Assembly: GCA_038124905.1 (NCBI GenBank)
Contig: JAYPCW010000002.1
Span: 1 to 45,523 of the forward strand
Length of the DNA stretch: 45,523 nt
Direction of reading: 5' to 3'
From: ATZT02 sp038124905
Lineage (GTDB): Bacteria > Actinomycetota > Actinomycetes > S36-B12 > UBA5976
Of the stretch, positions 1-8,032 are shown piece by piece; within the stretch, counting starts at the first letter, position 1, and each line of letters begins with the position of its first letter. A program made the translations under genes and the position numbers. The notes under the pieces were generated by a model. It saw only the letters and a program-made list of their open reading frames with translations. It did not search any database and had not been told where the DNA came from.

Positions 1-863
1 AGCAGTTCTCTGGTAGCTTTCGCTTCTGCTTCACCTAGCGGTGCACCATGGCTTGCTGCAGTTCCTTTGGCGTTTGGCGCTGGCCAGGCAATTTCCGACT
101 GCAGTTGAATTAGGCAAGGACCAGATTGCGCTTTTGCTTTCTCAATGACTTTATAAATTTCTTGCGGATCTAAACTGCCCGATGGCGCAGTTTCAACTTT
201 AAAAACATTCCAGCCATAACTTTGGTATCTAAGTTTTACATCTTCAGTAAAGGCGCGATTGGTATCTCCATCTATGCTTATTTGATTGTCATCCCAGAAA
301 ACTATTAATTGATCCAACTTTAAGTGGCCAGCTAATGAAGATGCTTCACTAGTGATGCCCTCTTGTAAGTCACCATCGCTGGCAATCACATAGGTATAAC
401 TCGAAAACAATCCTTGAGATTGACTCAATTCGGGTTGCAAAAGTCCATGGGAATACCGGTTCGCTATCGCAACTCCAACTGCTGTTGCTAAGCCTTGACC
501 AAGCGGCCCGGTAGTCATTTCAACGCCCTTGGTGTGTCCAAATTCTGGATGACCTGGAGTGAGACTGTCTAGGGTTCTAAATTCTTTTAAGTCATCTAGC
601 GTTAAGCCATAGCCATTTAGAAATAACTGCGCATAAAGCAGCATGCTGGCGTGACCACAAGAGAGAATTAATCGGTCTCGACCCAACCAATTAGGGTCTC
701 GAGGATCATGCCGCATAACTTTATTAAAAAGTAAATGAGCCAAAGGCGCCAAAGCCATGGCAGTTCCCGGGTGACCATGACCAGCTTTTTCTACGGCATC
801 TAAGGCAAGAAGTCGGGCTGTAGTTACTGCCTTGTCATCTAAGTCACACCAGTTAAAGGTCAC
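1..863 (-). CDS. tkt: Transketolase, N-terminal part (cut by window edge)
   Basis: Translating the minus strand from a GTG at 861-863 gives an open frame to the left edge (287 codons). Early residues read AGHGHPGTAMALAPLAHLLF, followed by DRLILSCGHASMLLYAQL, GPLGQGLATAVGVA and ASDGDLQEG, the thiamine-diphosphate and Mg-binding region of transketolases. The enzyme moves two-carbon ketol units in the non-oxidative pentose phosphate pathway. The start is fixed by AAGGAAG a few bases upstream. The gene is divergent from ctaB, a common actinobacterial arrangement. A -10-like TAGGCT lies at 893-898. The C-terminal half lies outside the window, so completeness cannot be judged. Confidence 0.95.
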   Translation of the reverse strand, partial: MTFNWCDLDDKAVTTARLLALDAVEKAGHGHPGTAMALAPLAHLLFNKVMRHDPRDPNWLGRDRLILSCGHASMLLYAQLFLNGYGLTLDDLKEFRTLDSLTPGHPEFGHTKGVEMTTGPLGQGLATAVGVAIANRYSHGLLQPELSQSQGLFSSYTYVIASDGDLQEGITSEASSLAGHLKLDQLIVFWDDNQISIDGDTNRAFTEDVKLRYQSYGWNVFKVETAPSGSLDPQEIYKVIEKAKAQSGPCLIQLQSEIAWPAPNAKGTAASHGAPLGEAEAKATREL

Positions 864-895
864 TAATCTTCCTTTGCGTTTTTATTGCGCCCAGC

Positions 896-911
896 CTACC
901 CATCAAGGTAG
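896..911. promoter_or_regulatory. Inverted repeat in the tkt-ctaB divergent promoter region
   Basis: CTACC (896-900), six bases, then GGTAG (907-911) form a perfect 5-bp inverted repeat. Its left arm overlaps a TAGGCT hexamer (893-898, minus strand) that could be the -10 box of tkt. It could be an operator or chance; no regulator can be named from sequence alone. The rest of the 864-987 gap is A/T-rich with several TANNNT hexamers, and no single ctaB promoter stands out. Confidence 0.25.
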
Positions 912-987
912 TTCATTTCGTGGTGATCCATGTCTTGCACTAGCGTTAAGTTTTGAGAAGATTATTTAATTAGAAAAAGGGATCTAT

Positions 988-1887
988 TTGACCGCCCCAA
1001 CTACCGGTAAACCCAGTCGCGGAAAGTTAGCTGCCTATCTGGCTCTGACCAAACCGCGAATTATCGAGTTACTCTTAGTAACTACTGTTCCCACTATGTT
1101 TTTGGCATCCGGAGGTTGGCCAAATTGGCAAACAGTAATTTTCACTTTTGTTGGCGGAGCGCTAGCCGCCGGGGGAGCTAATGCCTTAAATAATGTAGCG
1201 GATAGTGATATCGATGTTTTGATGGAAAGAACCGGACATCGGCCGCTGGTAACCGGTGAAGTATCTACTAAAGGCGCGCTTGCGCTTGGTCTTGGTCTTT
1301 CATTCTTTTCAGTGATTTTCTTATCGTTGTTGGTAAATATTTTGTCTGCCGCGCTAGCGGCAGCAGCAGTTTTATTTTATGTTTTCATTTACACGCTTTG
1401 GTTAAAACGTCGTACTGCACAAAATATTGTCTGGGGAGGAATTGCCGGCTGCTTTCCAGTTTTGATTGGTTGGGCTGCAGTAACCAACTCGCTTTCTTGG
1501 GCACCAGTTGTCTTGTTCTTGGTTGTTTTCTGGTGGACGCCACCGCATTACTGGCCGCTTTCAATGCAATATCGAGATGACTATGCACGATCAAAAGTTC
1601 CTATGTTGCCAGTGGTAGCTCCAACTAAAACGGTAGTAAAAAATATCGTCATCTATTCATGGATTATGGCGTTAACTAGCATGGCGCTCCCGCTAGTTTC
1701 AGATGTTGGCTGGATATATTTAGTGATCGCTGGTTTAGCCAATTTAATTTTTTTATACCAAGCCCACGCATTGCAATATCGGGCGCTGGGCAATCTACCT
1801 ACAAAGCCAATGCGATTATTTAAATACTCGATTACCTATTTAGCGCTTATTTTCTTTGCGGTTGGGTTAGATCCTTTAATTGGCTAA
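988..1887 (+). CDS. ctaB: Protoheme IX farnesyltransferase (heme O synthase)
   Basis: A UbiA-family membrane prenyltransferase of 299 residues, normal for CtaB. It transfers farnesyl to protoheme to make heme O for cytochrome oxidase. The first Asp-rich motif N68-x3-D72-x3-D76 sits in NNVADSDIDVLMERTGHRPL, and the second conserved region is YRDDYARSKVPMLPVV near residue 200. Hydrophobic segments run through the whole protein. The start is TTG 988, supported by AAAAAGGG about 7 bases upstream. It is divergent from tkt and overlaps the following ATP-grasp gene by 8 bases. The ctaA gene that acts next lies just beyond on the other strand. Confidence 0.95.
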   Translation: MTAPTTGKPSRGKLAAYLALTKPRIIELLLVTTVPTMFLASGGWPNWQTVIFTFVGGALAAGGANALNNVADSDIDVLMERTGHRPLVTGEVSTKGALALGLGLSFFSVIFLSLLVNILSAALAAAAVLFYVFIYTLWLKRRTAQNIVWGGIAGCFPVLIGWAAVTNSLSWAPVVLFLVVFWWTPPHYWPLSMQYRDDYARSKVPMLPVVAPTKTVVKNIVIYSWIMALTSMALPLVSDVGWIYLVIAGLANLIFLYQAHALQYRALGNLPTKPMRLFKYSITYLALIFFAVGLDPLIG

Positions 1888-2746
1888 AAAACGCATCGCG
1901 TATGTCAGCGCAGAACTAAACAAAGAGGATCCTGACCCGGATTTTGATTGGCCGATTTTTAAGCAGGCTTGTGAAGATTTGCCGCTTGATTTACGGTTAG
2001 TTAATTGGGATGACGCTTCTGTTGACTGGTCAGAATTTGACCTAGCGGTTGTGCGTTCACCCTGGAATTACAGTAATCAGCGTGAAAAGTTTGTTTCTTG
2101 GGCTTATCGAACTGAGCAGTTAACTAATCTCCAAAATCCAGCCAAAATAATCGAAGCCAATACCGACAAGCGTTACTTACTTGAATTAGCAAAGGTTGTG
2201 CCCATAATCCCTACTTTCTTTATCAAACAGGGTCAAGATGCAACACTAAAAATAAATGAGTTGTTTAACCAAAACCAAGCTTTAGCGATTAAACCAAGTG
2301 TTGGCGCGGGTGCTTCTTTGGCTTCCCGGGTGACTAACCCTTTAGCAGCAAAAGCCGCCATTGACAGAATTTTGCAGGCAGGGTTTGTCGCAATGGTTCA
2401 GCCATACTTTGAAGAAGTTGATACCGCTGGGGAAGTAGCAGTAGTTCTTGTCGGTGGTGAGATTTCCCACGCGGTAAGAAAGGTTCCAGCTTTAACAGTT
2501 GGGGGACATGGAGACCCGCAAGAAATAGTCGAGGTGACTGAGCAAATGCGGGATTTTGTTCAAAAGGTTTCTAGTCAAGTGAGCAATTTCAATGAACTGC
2601 TTTATGCCAGAGTAGATGTTGTTCCAACGAAGTCGGGCTTGGTTTTGATGGAGTTGGAAATGACTGAACCTACGTTATTTTTTGAACAGCGTCCGCACGC
2701 AGCAAATCTCTTAGCCAAGAAGGTTCTTGGATTGCTCTCTGGTTGA
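1880..2746 (+). CDS. ATP-grasp domain protein, substrate unknown
   Basis: 288 residues from a TTG that overlaps the end of ctaB by 8 bases, so translation is probably coupled. The pattern is that of RimK/DcsG-like ATP-grasp proteins: an N-terminal WDD...VDWSEFDLAVVRSPWNY element (about residues 43-64), a lysine in ALAIKPSVGAGAS (about 135-147) for ATP binding, EVAVVLVGGEISHAVRK (about 186-202), and a C-terminal YARVDVV...LELEMTEPTLFF for metal and ATP. Such enzymes usually join a carboxylate to an amine through an acyl phosphate. The position between ctaB and ctaA does not reveal the substrate. The 3' end overlaps convergent ctaA by 36 bases. Confidence 0.8.
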   Translation: MAKKRIAYVSAELNKEDPDPDFDWPIFKQACEDLPLDLRLVNWDDASVDWSEFDLAVVRSPWNYSNQREKFVSWAYRTEQLTNLQNPAKIIEANTDKRYLLELAKVVPIIPTFFIKQGQDATLKINELFNQNQALAIKPSVGAGASLASRVTNPLAAKAAIDRILQAGFVAMVQPYFEEVDTAGEVAVVLVGGEISHAVRKVPALTVGGHGDPQEIVEVTEQMRDFVQKVSSQVSNFNELLYARVDVVPTKSGLVLMELEMTEPTLFFEQRPHAANLLAKKVLGLLSG

Positions 2747-3601
2747 GAGAAGCATTTTTACCAGAAAAACCCAAAGAAGTACGGCTAGCGCTACATGCAC
2801 TGCTACTAGCGCCCAAGGAAGCCCGGTAAACCATTGGCTGTAACCCACTATCGCTTGGGCTGCAGCAATACCGATTACAAAGTTTAGATTTTTAGAAAGT
2901 GATGATTTTATCTTCATAACTTTTAGTAAGACAAATGATCCGATGAGCAAGCCGACAAATAACCAAACGGCATCTGCATGGAGCCAAGCCATGCTCCTCA
3001 CATCAAGGTTAAATCTGGCGGCTTCTGTGTCTCCTGAATGTGGGCCGCTACCGGTGGTAATCGTGCCTAGAATAATTACGATCAAACCAACACCAAAGGC
3101 ACTTTGAATCAGATAGTGTGCTGTGCCAGCTAAATCGGCAAACTTTTGAGTTTTCTTGGGGTTTTGAGCTTTCCAAATGAACCCTACCGCTAACGCAACT
3201 AAAACTATTGAGATAAGAAAATGTGCCATTACCGTAAATGGATTTAAGCTGGTAAGAACCGTGATGCCGCCTAGTACCGCCTGGAATATCGTTCCCAGCA
3301 AAGGTGCAGCTGAGAGAAATAAAAGTAATTTGTTTTTCTTAAATTTTTTAATTCCATAAATTAAAACCATGATCGCGATTGCTGCTAAAACAAACGTTAA
3401 AAGTCGGTTGCCAAATTCAATCCACTTATGAAATCCCTCCGCTTGGCTCGGAGTAGGGGTATAGGAGCCTGGAGCACATTGGGGCCAAGTAGGGCAGCCG
3501 AGTCCTGAGCCAGTGAGGCGAACTACTGCACCGGTAACGATGATCCCGGATTGGGCAAGCAAATTTGCATATAAAAGTCTTAAGCCAAATTTTGAGATCA
3601 C
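2711..3601 (-). CDS. ctaA: Heme A synthase (COX15/CtaA family)
   Basis: Multi-pass membrane protein that oxidises the C8 methyl of heme O to give heme A for aa3-type oxidase. Seen: TGAVVRLTGSGLGCPTWPQC near the N-terminus, with the Cys-containing first loop, then His residues in HKWIEF, MAHFLIS, LHADAVW and AVHVALA that fit heme ligands. The frame is open to an ATG at 3685, but that start would collide with sufR. I prefer GTG 3599-3601 (296 residues): translation then begins just before the first membrane helix and exactly 7 bases after a TAGGCT -10 box. It is convergent with the ATP-grasp gene and divergent from sufR. Confidence 0.93.
   Translation of the reverse strand: MISKFGLRLLYANLLAQSGIIVTGAVVRLTGSGLGCPTWPQCAPGSYTPTPSQAEGFHKWIEFGNRLLTFVLAAIAIMVLIYGIKKFKKNKLLLFLSAAPLLGTIFQAVLGGITVLTSLNPFTVMAHFLISIVLVALAVGFIWKAQNPKKTQKFADLAGTAHYLIQSAFGVGLIVIILGTITTGSGPHSGDTEAARFNLDVRSMAWLHADAVWLFVGLLIGSFVLLKVMKIKSSLSKNLNFVIGIAAAQAIVGYSQWFTGLPWALVAVHVALAVLLWVFLVKMLLSTREQSKNLLG
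2735..2759 (+). terminator. Possible terminator of the ctaB-ATP-grasp transcript
   Basis: CTCTC-TGGTT-GAGAG is a perfect 5-bp stem at the ATP-grasp stop codon, followed after AAGC by ATTTTT. The stem is weak and lies within the overlap with ctaA. Confidence 0.28.
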
Positions 3602-3608
3602 AAAATAA

Positions 3609-3614
3609 AGCCTA
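3609..3614 (-). promoter_or_regulatory. Candidate -10 box of ctaA (leaderless)
   Basis: On the minus strand TAGGCT is followed by exactly 7 bases and the GTG start of ctaA. This fits the actinobacterial TANNNT -10 element with transcription starting at the start codon. No convincing -35 was seen. Confidence 0.45.
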
Positions 3615-3624
3615 CTGGTCAGTA
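3613..3624. promoter_or_regulatory. Inverted repeat TACTG-N2-CAGTA, possible SufR operator
   Basis: TACTGGTCAGTA has perfect 5-bp arms. It overlaps the -10 box of ctaA by two bases and lies about 70 bases before sufR, whose product is a DNA-binding Fe-S repressor that usually regulates its own operon. The position suits a repressor site blocking ctaA. The sequence differs from operators I know for cyanobacterial SufR (CAAC-N6-GTTG), so the assignment is inference. Confidence 0.35.
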
Positions 3625-3679
3625 TTTTTTTGGCATTGTTTCGCTGAGGCCAGAAGATGCGCTGGTGTGAGGAATTAGT

Positions 3680-3685
3680 TAACAT
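3680..3685 (+). promoter_or_regulatory. Candidate -10 box of the suf operon (leaderless)
   Basis: TAACAT is followed by 7 bases and ATG 3693, one of three in-frame ATGs at the start of sufR (3684, 3693, 3702). This spacing is what selects 3693 as the start. Confidence 0.4.
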
Positions 3686-3692
3686 GGGGGTT

Positions 3693-4379
3693 ATGGAAAT
3701 AATGACCGAAACCCGCGAAAGGGTTGCCCGGCAAATTCTGACCGATGGCCCAATCTCCGCCTCGGCTTTGGCGAACCGTTTTAAGGTGAGCGATGTAGCA
3801 ATGCGCCGATTGCTTGATGCTTTAGAAGCAGCTGAATTAATTCGTGGTCATGAAGAAGCTCCTTTTGGCCCGGCAAAACCAAAAGGAAGAGGACGGCCTG
3901 CTCGAGTTTTTTCTATTACTGAAAAGGGTAGAAACTATTTTGAATCGGCTTACGACAAAATTGCCAATGATGCCGTTGATTACATCAATGAAATATCCGG
4001 AAAGCAAGGCATTAAGGAATTTGCCAAAAGACGCAGCATAAAATTAGCTCAAAAATTTTCAGTTTTTATCAAAGATAAAGATCCGCTTGAGAGAAAAGTA
4101 TTGGCGCTAAAAGAGCAATTGACTCGTGAAGGATATCTTGCTTCTGTTCAAGAAGAGATGGGTCCAACGCAAACTCTCTTACTCTGTCAGCATCATTGCC
4201 CAATTGGGCATGTGGCAACCGAGCATCCTGAATTCTGTGAGGCAGAAACTAAAATGTTTTCTGACCTACTGGGTGTCAATGTGACTCGGTTAAGCACCAT
4301 GGCAACCGGGGGCGAAGTCTGCACCTCGTTAGTAAGTAAACAAACCAGCAAAGCGCAAAAACTTGCGCAAAAAAAGTAA
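3693..4379 (+). CDS. sufR: SUF operon transcriptional repressor SufR
   Basis: 228 residues from ATG 3693. The N-terminal winged helix-turn-helix reads ARQILTDGPISASALANRF...VAMRRLLDALEAAELI, with a basic wing (AKPKGRGRPARVF). The C-terminal part carries LLLCQHHCPIGHVATEHPEF followed by Cys, a C-x3-C-x12-C pattern matching the Fe-S ligands of SufR. In this family the cluster-loaded form represses the suf operon. It is the first gene of the suf run, 9 bases before sufB, and divergent from ctaA, the same order as in mycobacteria. An upstream ATG at 3657 is open but would place the promoter inside the gene. Confidence 0.92.
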   Translation: MEIMTETRERVARQILTDGPISASALANRFKVSDVAMRRLLDALEAAELIRGHEEAPFGPAKPKGRGRPARVFSITEKGRNYFESAYDKIANDAVDYINEISGKQGIKEFAKRRSIKLAQKFSVFIKDKDPLERKVLALKEQLTREGYLASVQEEMGPTQTLLLCQHHCPIGHVATEHPEFCEAETKMFSDLLGVNVTRLSTMATGGEVCTSLVSKQTSKAQKLAQKK

Positions 4380-4388
4380 GGAACACCT

Positions 4389-5798
4389 ATGACAGTAGCT
4401 CGCCCAGAACTAGAAGGTCTTGGCAATTACGAATATGGCTGGCACGATGTTGATCCAGCTGGTGAAAGCGCAAAGCGTGGACTAAATGAAGCAGTTGTTC
4501 GCGACATCAGCGCTAAAAAGAATGAACCAGCTTGGATGTTAGAAAGGCGACTAAAGGGTCTAGAGCTTTTTGGTAAAAAGCCATTGCCTAATTGGGGAGC
4601 GGACCTTACCGGAATTGATTTTGACAATATTAAGTACTTTGTGCGTTCGACTGAGAAACAAGCTACTTCTTGGGATGAGCTTCCGGATGAAATTAAAAAT
4701 ACTTATGATCGCTTGGGAATTCCTGAAGCTGAGAAGCAAAGATTAATTGCTGGTGTTGCTGCTCAGTATGAATCTGAAGTGGTGTACCACAAAATTAGAG
4801 AAGATCTTGAAGAACAAGGCGTGATCTTTTTAGATACCGACACCGGTTTGAGAGAGCATGAGGACATTTTCAAAGAGTACTTCGGCTCGGTAATTCCGGT
4901 CGGTGACAACAAATTTGCCGCCTTAAACACAGCGGTTTGGTCAGGTGGCTCATTCGTCTATGTGCCAAAGGGAGTCCATGTAGAGATTCCACTTCAGGCG
5001 TACTTTCGCATTAACACTGAAAACATGGGACAGTTCGAAAGAACCTTGATCATCGTTGATGAAGATGCCTATGTGCACTATGTAGAAGGTTGCACTGCGC
5101 CTATTTACTCGTCAGATTCGCTGCATAGTGCGGTTGTTGAAATTATTGTGAAGAAAGGTGGGCGTTGCCGCTACACCACAATTCAAAACTGGTCTAACAA
5201 TGTTTACAACTTGGTTACTAAACGAGCGGTAGCTCACGAAGGTGCCACCATGGAATGGATCGATGGAAATATTGGTTCCAAAGTAACTATGAAGTACCCG
5301 GCAGTTTGGTTGACTGGCGAACACGCTAAAGGTGAAACCTTGTCGGTAGCTTTTGCTGGAGCAGGACAGCATCAAGATGCGGGAGCCAAAATGGTACACG
5401 CGGCACCAAACACCTCTTCGGCGATCATTTCTAAGTCTGTTGCTAGAGCCGGTGGTCGCACCTCGTATCGCGGCTTAATTCAGGTTGATGAAGGCGCTTT
5501 CAATGCCAAAACCACAGTTAAGTGTGATGCCTTGTTAGTAGATGACAATTCTCGTTCAGACACCTATCCCTATATTGATTGTCGCGAAGATGATGTCTCG
5601 ATGGGTCACGAAGCAACGGTATCTAAAGTCTCAGAGGATCAACTCTTTTACCTAATGCAAAGAGGAATGAATGAAGACGAGGCGATGGCAATGATTGTGC
5701 GTGGATTCGTAGAACCAATTGCCCGAGAGCTTCCTATGGAGTATGCAATTGAGCTAAATCGCTTAATCGAATTACAAATGGAAGGATCGGTTGGATGA
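4389..5798 (+). CDS. sufB: Fe-S cluster scaffold protein SufB
   Basis: 469 residues, the normal length. SufB forms the SufBC2D complex with SufC and SufD, on which Fe-S clusters are built. Family stretches seen include VYHKIREDLEEQGVIFLDTD, AVWSGGSFVYVPKGVHVEIP, YVEGCTAPIYSSDSLHSAVVE and the C-terminal GHEATVSKVSEDQLFYLMQR with MIVRGFVEPI. Cys and His residues suited to cluster handling are kept. AAGGAAC precedes ATG 4389. The stop overlaps the sufD start as ATGA. Confidence 0.97.
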   Translation: MTVARPELEGLGNYEYGWHDVDPAGESAKRGLNEAVVRDISAKKNEPAWMLERRLKGLELFGKKPLPNWGADLTGIDFDNIKYFVRSTEKQATSWDELPDEIKNTYDRLGIPEAEKQRLIAGVAAQYESEVVYHKIREDLEEQGVIFLDTDTGLREHEDIFKEYFGSVIPVGDNKFAALNTAVWSGGSFVYVPKGVHVEIPLQAYFRINTENMGQFERTLIIVDEDAYVHYVEGCTAPIYSSDSLHSAVVEIIVKKGGRCRYTTIQNWSNNVYNLVTKRAVAHEGATMEWIDGNIGSKVTMKYPAVWLTGEHAKGETLSVAFAGAGQHQDAGAKMVHAAPNTSSAIISKSVARAGGRTSYRGLIQVDEGAFNAKTTVKCDALLVDDNSRSDTYPYIDCREDDVSMGHEATVSKVSEDQLFYLMQRGMNEDEAMAMIVRGFVEPIARELPMEYAIELNRLIELQMEGSVG

Positions 5799-6943
5799 GC
5801 GCCGGTTTAGTAGAAAGAGAAATCTTAGTAAAAAATCTCGACGCCAGACCTGATCGAATTCTTTCTCGCAATGCTAGTGACTTTTCTATCCCAACCGGTA
5901 GAGAAGAAGAATGGCGTTATGCACCATTAGCAAGATTCGGAGGTTTGACGACTGATGCTGCTCCTGATGCAAAAATTCAGTTCGTAGCGCGTCATGAATC
6001 AGCAGTTATCTCACGCGAATTAACTCGAGAAGATGAGACAACCTTTAAATCATTAGATCGAATTGGTGCCCGCGCAATCGAAAATTGGCAAACGGGAATT
6101 CTGATTGAAATTCCTGCAAATGCTGAAATTGCTAGCCCTATTTACCTGGACGTTACTACTGAAAAAGGTCTAGCTTTCGGTCATATCGTGATTAGAGCTC
6201 GCGAGAATTCAAAAGCGACTTTAGTAATTCAATACAAAGGCACAGGTCACGCTGCGGTCACTTTGGAGACACAAGCTGCCAGTGGAGCCCAGTTGGATTT
6301 GATTTCACTTTTTGATTCGGCACGAGATGCTGCTTTAGTAAGTGAGCACGAATTAAATATCGGAAAAGATGCTTTAGTTCGTTCCTTGGCAGTTCAACTA
6401 GGCGGGGATGTAATTCGCTACACCCCAAGAGCTAATTTCACTCAAGACCACGGGCAGGTAGAAATTTATGGTGGTTTTTTAGCAACTAATGGTCAATACA
6501 TTGAAAATCGGGTGTTGGTTGATCATAACCAGTCAGACTGCGTTAGCAATGTTTTGTTTCGCGGCGGCGGTCATGGCGACAAATCACACACCGTTTGGGT
6601 GGGGGATGTTTTGATTCGCGAGCACGCCACCGGAACAGATACCTATGAAATGAATCGCAACCTTCTGCTAGATGATGGCGCGAGAGCAGATTCTGTTCCA
6701 AATCTAGAGATAGAAACTGGCGACATTTTGCGTGCAGGTCACGCTAGCGTTACTGGGCGACTAGATGACGACCAACTCTTCTATATTCAAAGTCGCGGAA
6801 TCGATGCGGTTACCGCAAGAAGATTGGTTATCGAAGGGTTTTTTGCTGACATGTTTGGTGAATTTAAGAATCCTGAGGTTTCTGCATTGCTTGCCGAGCG
6901 CTTAGAGGAAACCATCTCTATGGCATTAAAGGAGCAAGCATGA
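5795..6943 (+). CDS. sufD: Fe-S cluster assembly protein SufD
   Basis: 382 residues, paralogous to SufB and partner in the SufBC2D scaffold. The N-terminal region contains FSIPTGREEEWRYAPLARF, typical of SufD. The beta-helical core ends with RADSVPNLEIETGDILRAGH, where a conserved His helps receive the cluster, then DDDQLFYIQSRGID and RRLVIEGFFADM. It starts inside the sufB stop (ATGA) and ends the same way into the Rieske gene, so expression is probably coupled. Confidence 0.96.
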   Translation: MSAGLVEREILVKNLDARPDRILSRNASDFSIPTGREEEWRYAPLARFGGLTTDAAPDAKIQFVARHESAVISRELTREDETTFKSLDRIGARAIENWQTGILIEIPANAEIASPIYLDVTTEKGLAFGHIVIRARENSKATLVIQYKGTGHAAVTLETQAASGAQLDLISLFDSARDAALVSEHELNIGKDALVRSLAVQLGGDVIRYTPRANFTQDHGQVEIYGGFLATNGQYIENRVLVDHNQSDCVSNVLFRGGGHGDKSHTVWVGDVLIREHATGTDTYEMNRNLLLDDGARADSVPNLEIETGDILRAGHASVTGRLDDDQLFYIQSRGIDAVTARRLVIEGFFADMFGEFKNPEVSALLAERLEETISMALKEQA

Positions 6944-7257
6944 GCTGGGCCGAGGTAACAAAGTTAGCTGATTTGCCGATAAATACTGCAAAAAAAGTAG
7001 AAGTTAATGGCGAAGAAGTCTGCTTAGTGCGCAATCAAAACGGAGTCTTTGCGGTGGCTGATGCCTGCACTCACGGGGCAGCTTCTTTAGCAGAAGGAAC
7101 AGTAACCGATAAAGGAATAGAGTGCTGGCTTCACGGCGCAGTATTCGATCTAGAAACAGGCGAGCCACAAAATCCGCCGGCTTCTACGGCAGTTGAAGTT
7201 TTTGAAGTAAAAGTAAATGGCGATGGTGACGATGCCGTTGTCTCGGTATCGGTCTGA
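6940..7257 (+). CDS. Rieske [2Fe-2S] ferredoxin-like protein of the suf operon
   Basis: 105 residues with one Rieske domain. The cluster ligands are C43-x-H45 (DACTHGA) and C62-x2-H65 (ECWLHGA), the classic two-Cys two-His pattern. It resembles small non-heme oxygenase ferredoxin subunits of the NirD type. In many actinobacterial suf operons a gene of this kind lies between sufD and sufC, as here. Its exact job is not established; electron supply to cluster assembly or repair is a reasonable inference. It overlaps sufD by 4 bases and precedes sufC by 10. Confidence 0.9.
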   Translation: MSWAEVTKLADLPINTAKKVEVNGEEVCLVRNQNGVFAVADACTHGAASLAEGTVTDKGIECWLHGAVFDLETGEPQNPPASTAVEVFEVKVNGDGDDAVVSVSV

Positions 7258-7267
7258 AAGGTAAAAA

Positions 7268-8032
7268 ATGAGTGAATTAGTAATAAAGGGCTTAAAAGTT
7301 TCTGTAGAAACCGATGAAGCGCGCAAAGAAATTTTGCGAGGAGTTGATTTAACTATCAACTCTGGCGAAGTGCACGCAATTATGGGGCCAAATGGTTCTG
7401 GCAAATCAACTTTGGCTTATGCGGTTGCGGGTCATCCGAAGTATCAAATCGATGAAGGCGAAATAACTCTAGATGGCGAAGACGTCTTAGAAATGAGTGT
7501 GGATGAAAGAGCTCGCGCCGGTTTGTTTCTTGCTATGCAGTATCCAGTTGAAATACCTGGCGTAACTGTAAGTAATTTCTTAAGAACCAGTATCACGGCA
7601 GTTCGTGGCGAGGCGCCAAAGCTACGTGACTGGATGAAAGAAATGAACAGCGCGATGAGCGAGATCGGAATGGATCCACAATTTTCAGAACGCAATGTCA
7701 ATGAGGGATTCTCTGGTGGCGAAAAGAAACGTCATGAGATTCTGCAATTGGAACTGCTAAAACCAAAGATCGCGGTATTAGATGAAACAGATTCTGGATT
7801 AGATGTGGACGCTTTAAGAATTGTTTCTGAAGGAATCAACCGTACCGTGGAGCGAAATAACACTGGCGTACTGTTAATTACCCACTACACCAGAATTTTG
7901 CGTTACGTAAAGCCAGATAAGGTCAGCGTGTTTGTTGATGGCAAAGTCGTTGAAACCGGAGGCCAAGAGTTAGCAGAAGAATTAGAAGCAAATGGATATG
8001 TGAAATTCACTAAGGCAGCCGCCTCAGTATGA
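7268..8032 (+). CDS. sufC: Fe-S assembly ATPase SufC
   Basis: 254-residue soluble ABC-type ATPase that powers the SufBC2D scaffold. Walker A is GPNGSGKST (residues 40-48), the signature is FSGGEKKRHEILQ, Walker B is IAVLDETDSGLD, and the switch His lies in LLITHYTRIL. The RHEILQ variant after the signature is specific to SufC. The start has AAAGG upstream. The stop overlaps sufS as ATGA. Confidence 0.97.
   Translation: MSELVIKGLKVSVETDEARKEILRGVDLTINSGEVHAIMGPNGSGKSTLAYAVAGHPKYQIDEGEITLDGEDVLEMSVDERARAGLFLAMQYPVEIPGVTVSNFLRTSITAVRGEAPKLRDWMKEMNSAMSEIGMDPQFSERNVNEGFSGGEKKRHEILQLELLKPKIAVLDETDSGLDVDALRIVSEGINRTVERNNTGVLLITHYTRILRYVKPDKVSVFVDGKVVETGGQELAEELEANGYVKFTKAAASV

Noticed and set aside
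864..987. Riboswitch or small RNA in the longest intergenic stretch
   Set aside because: Only a 5-bp inverted repeat and A/T-rich promoter-like sequence are visible; no conserved aptamer could be recognised.
3602..3692. Longer starts for ctaA (ATG 3685) and sufR (ATG 3657)
   Set aside because: They would make two divergent genes overlap and leave no promoter; the added residues do not resemble either family.
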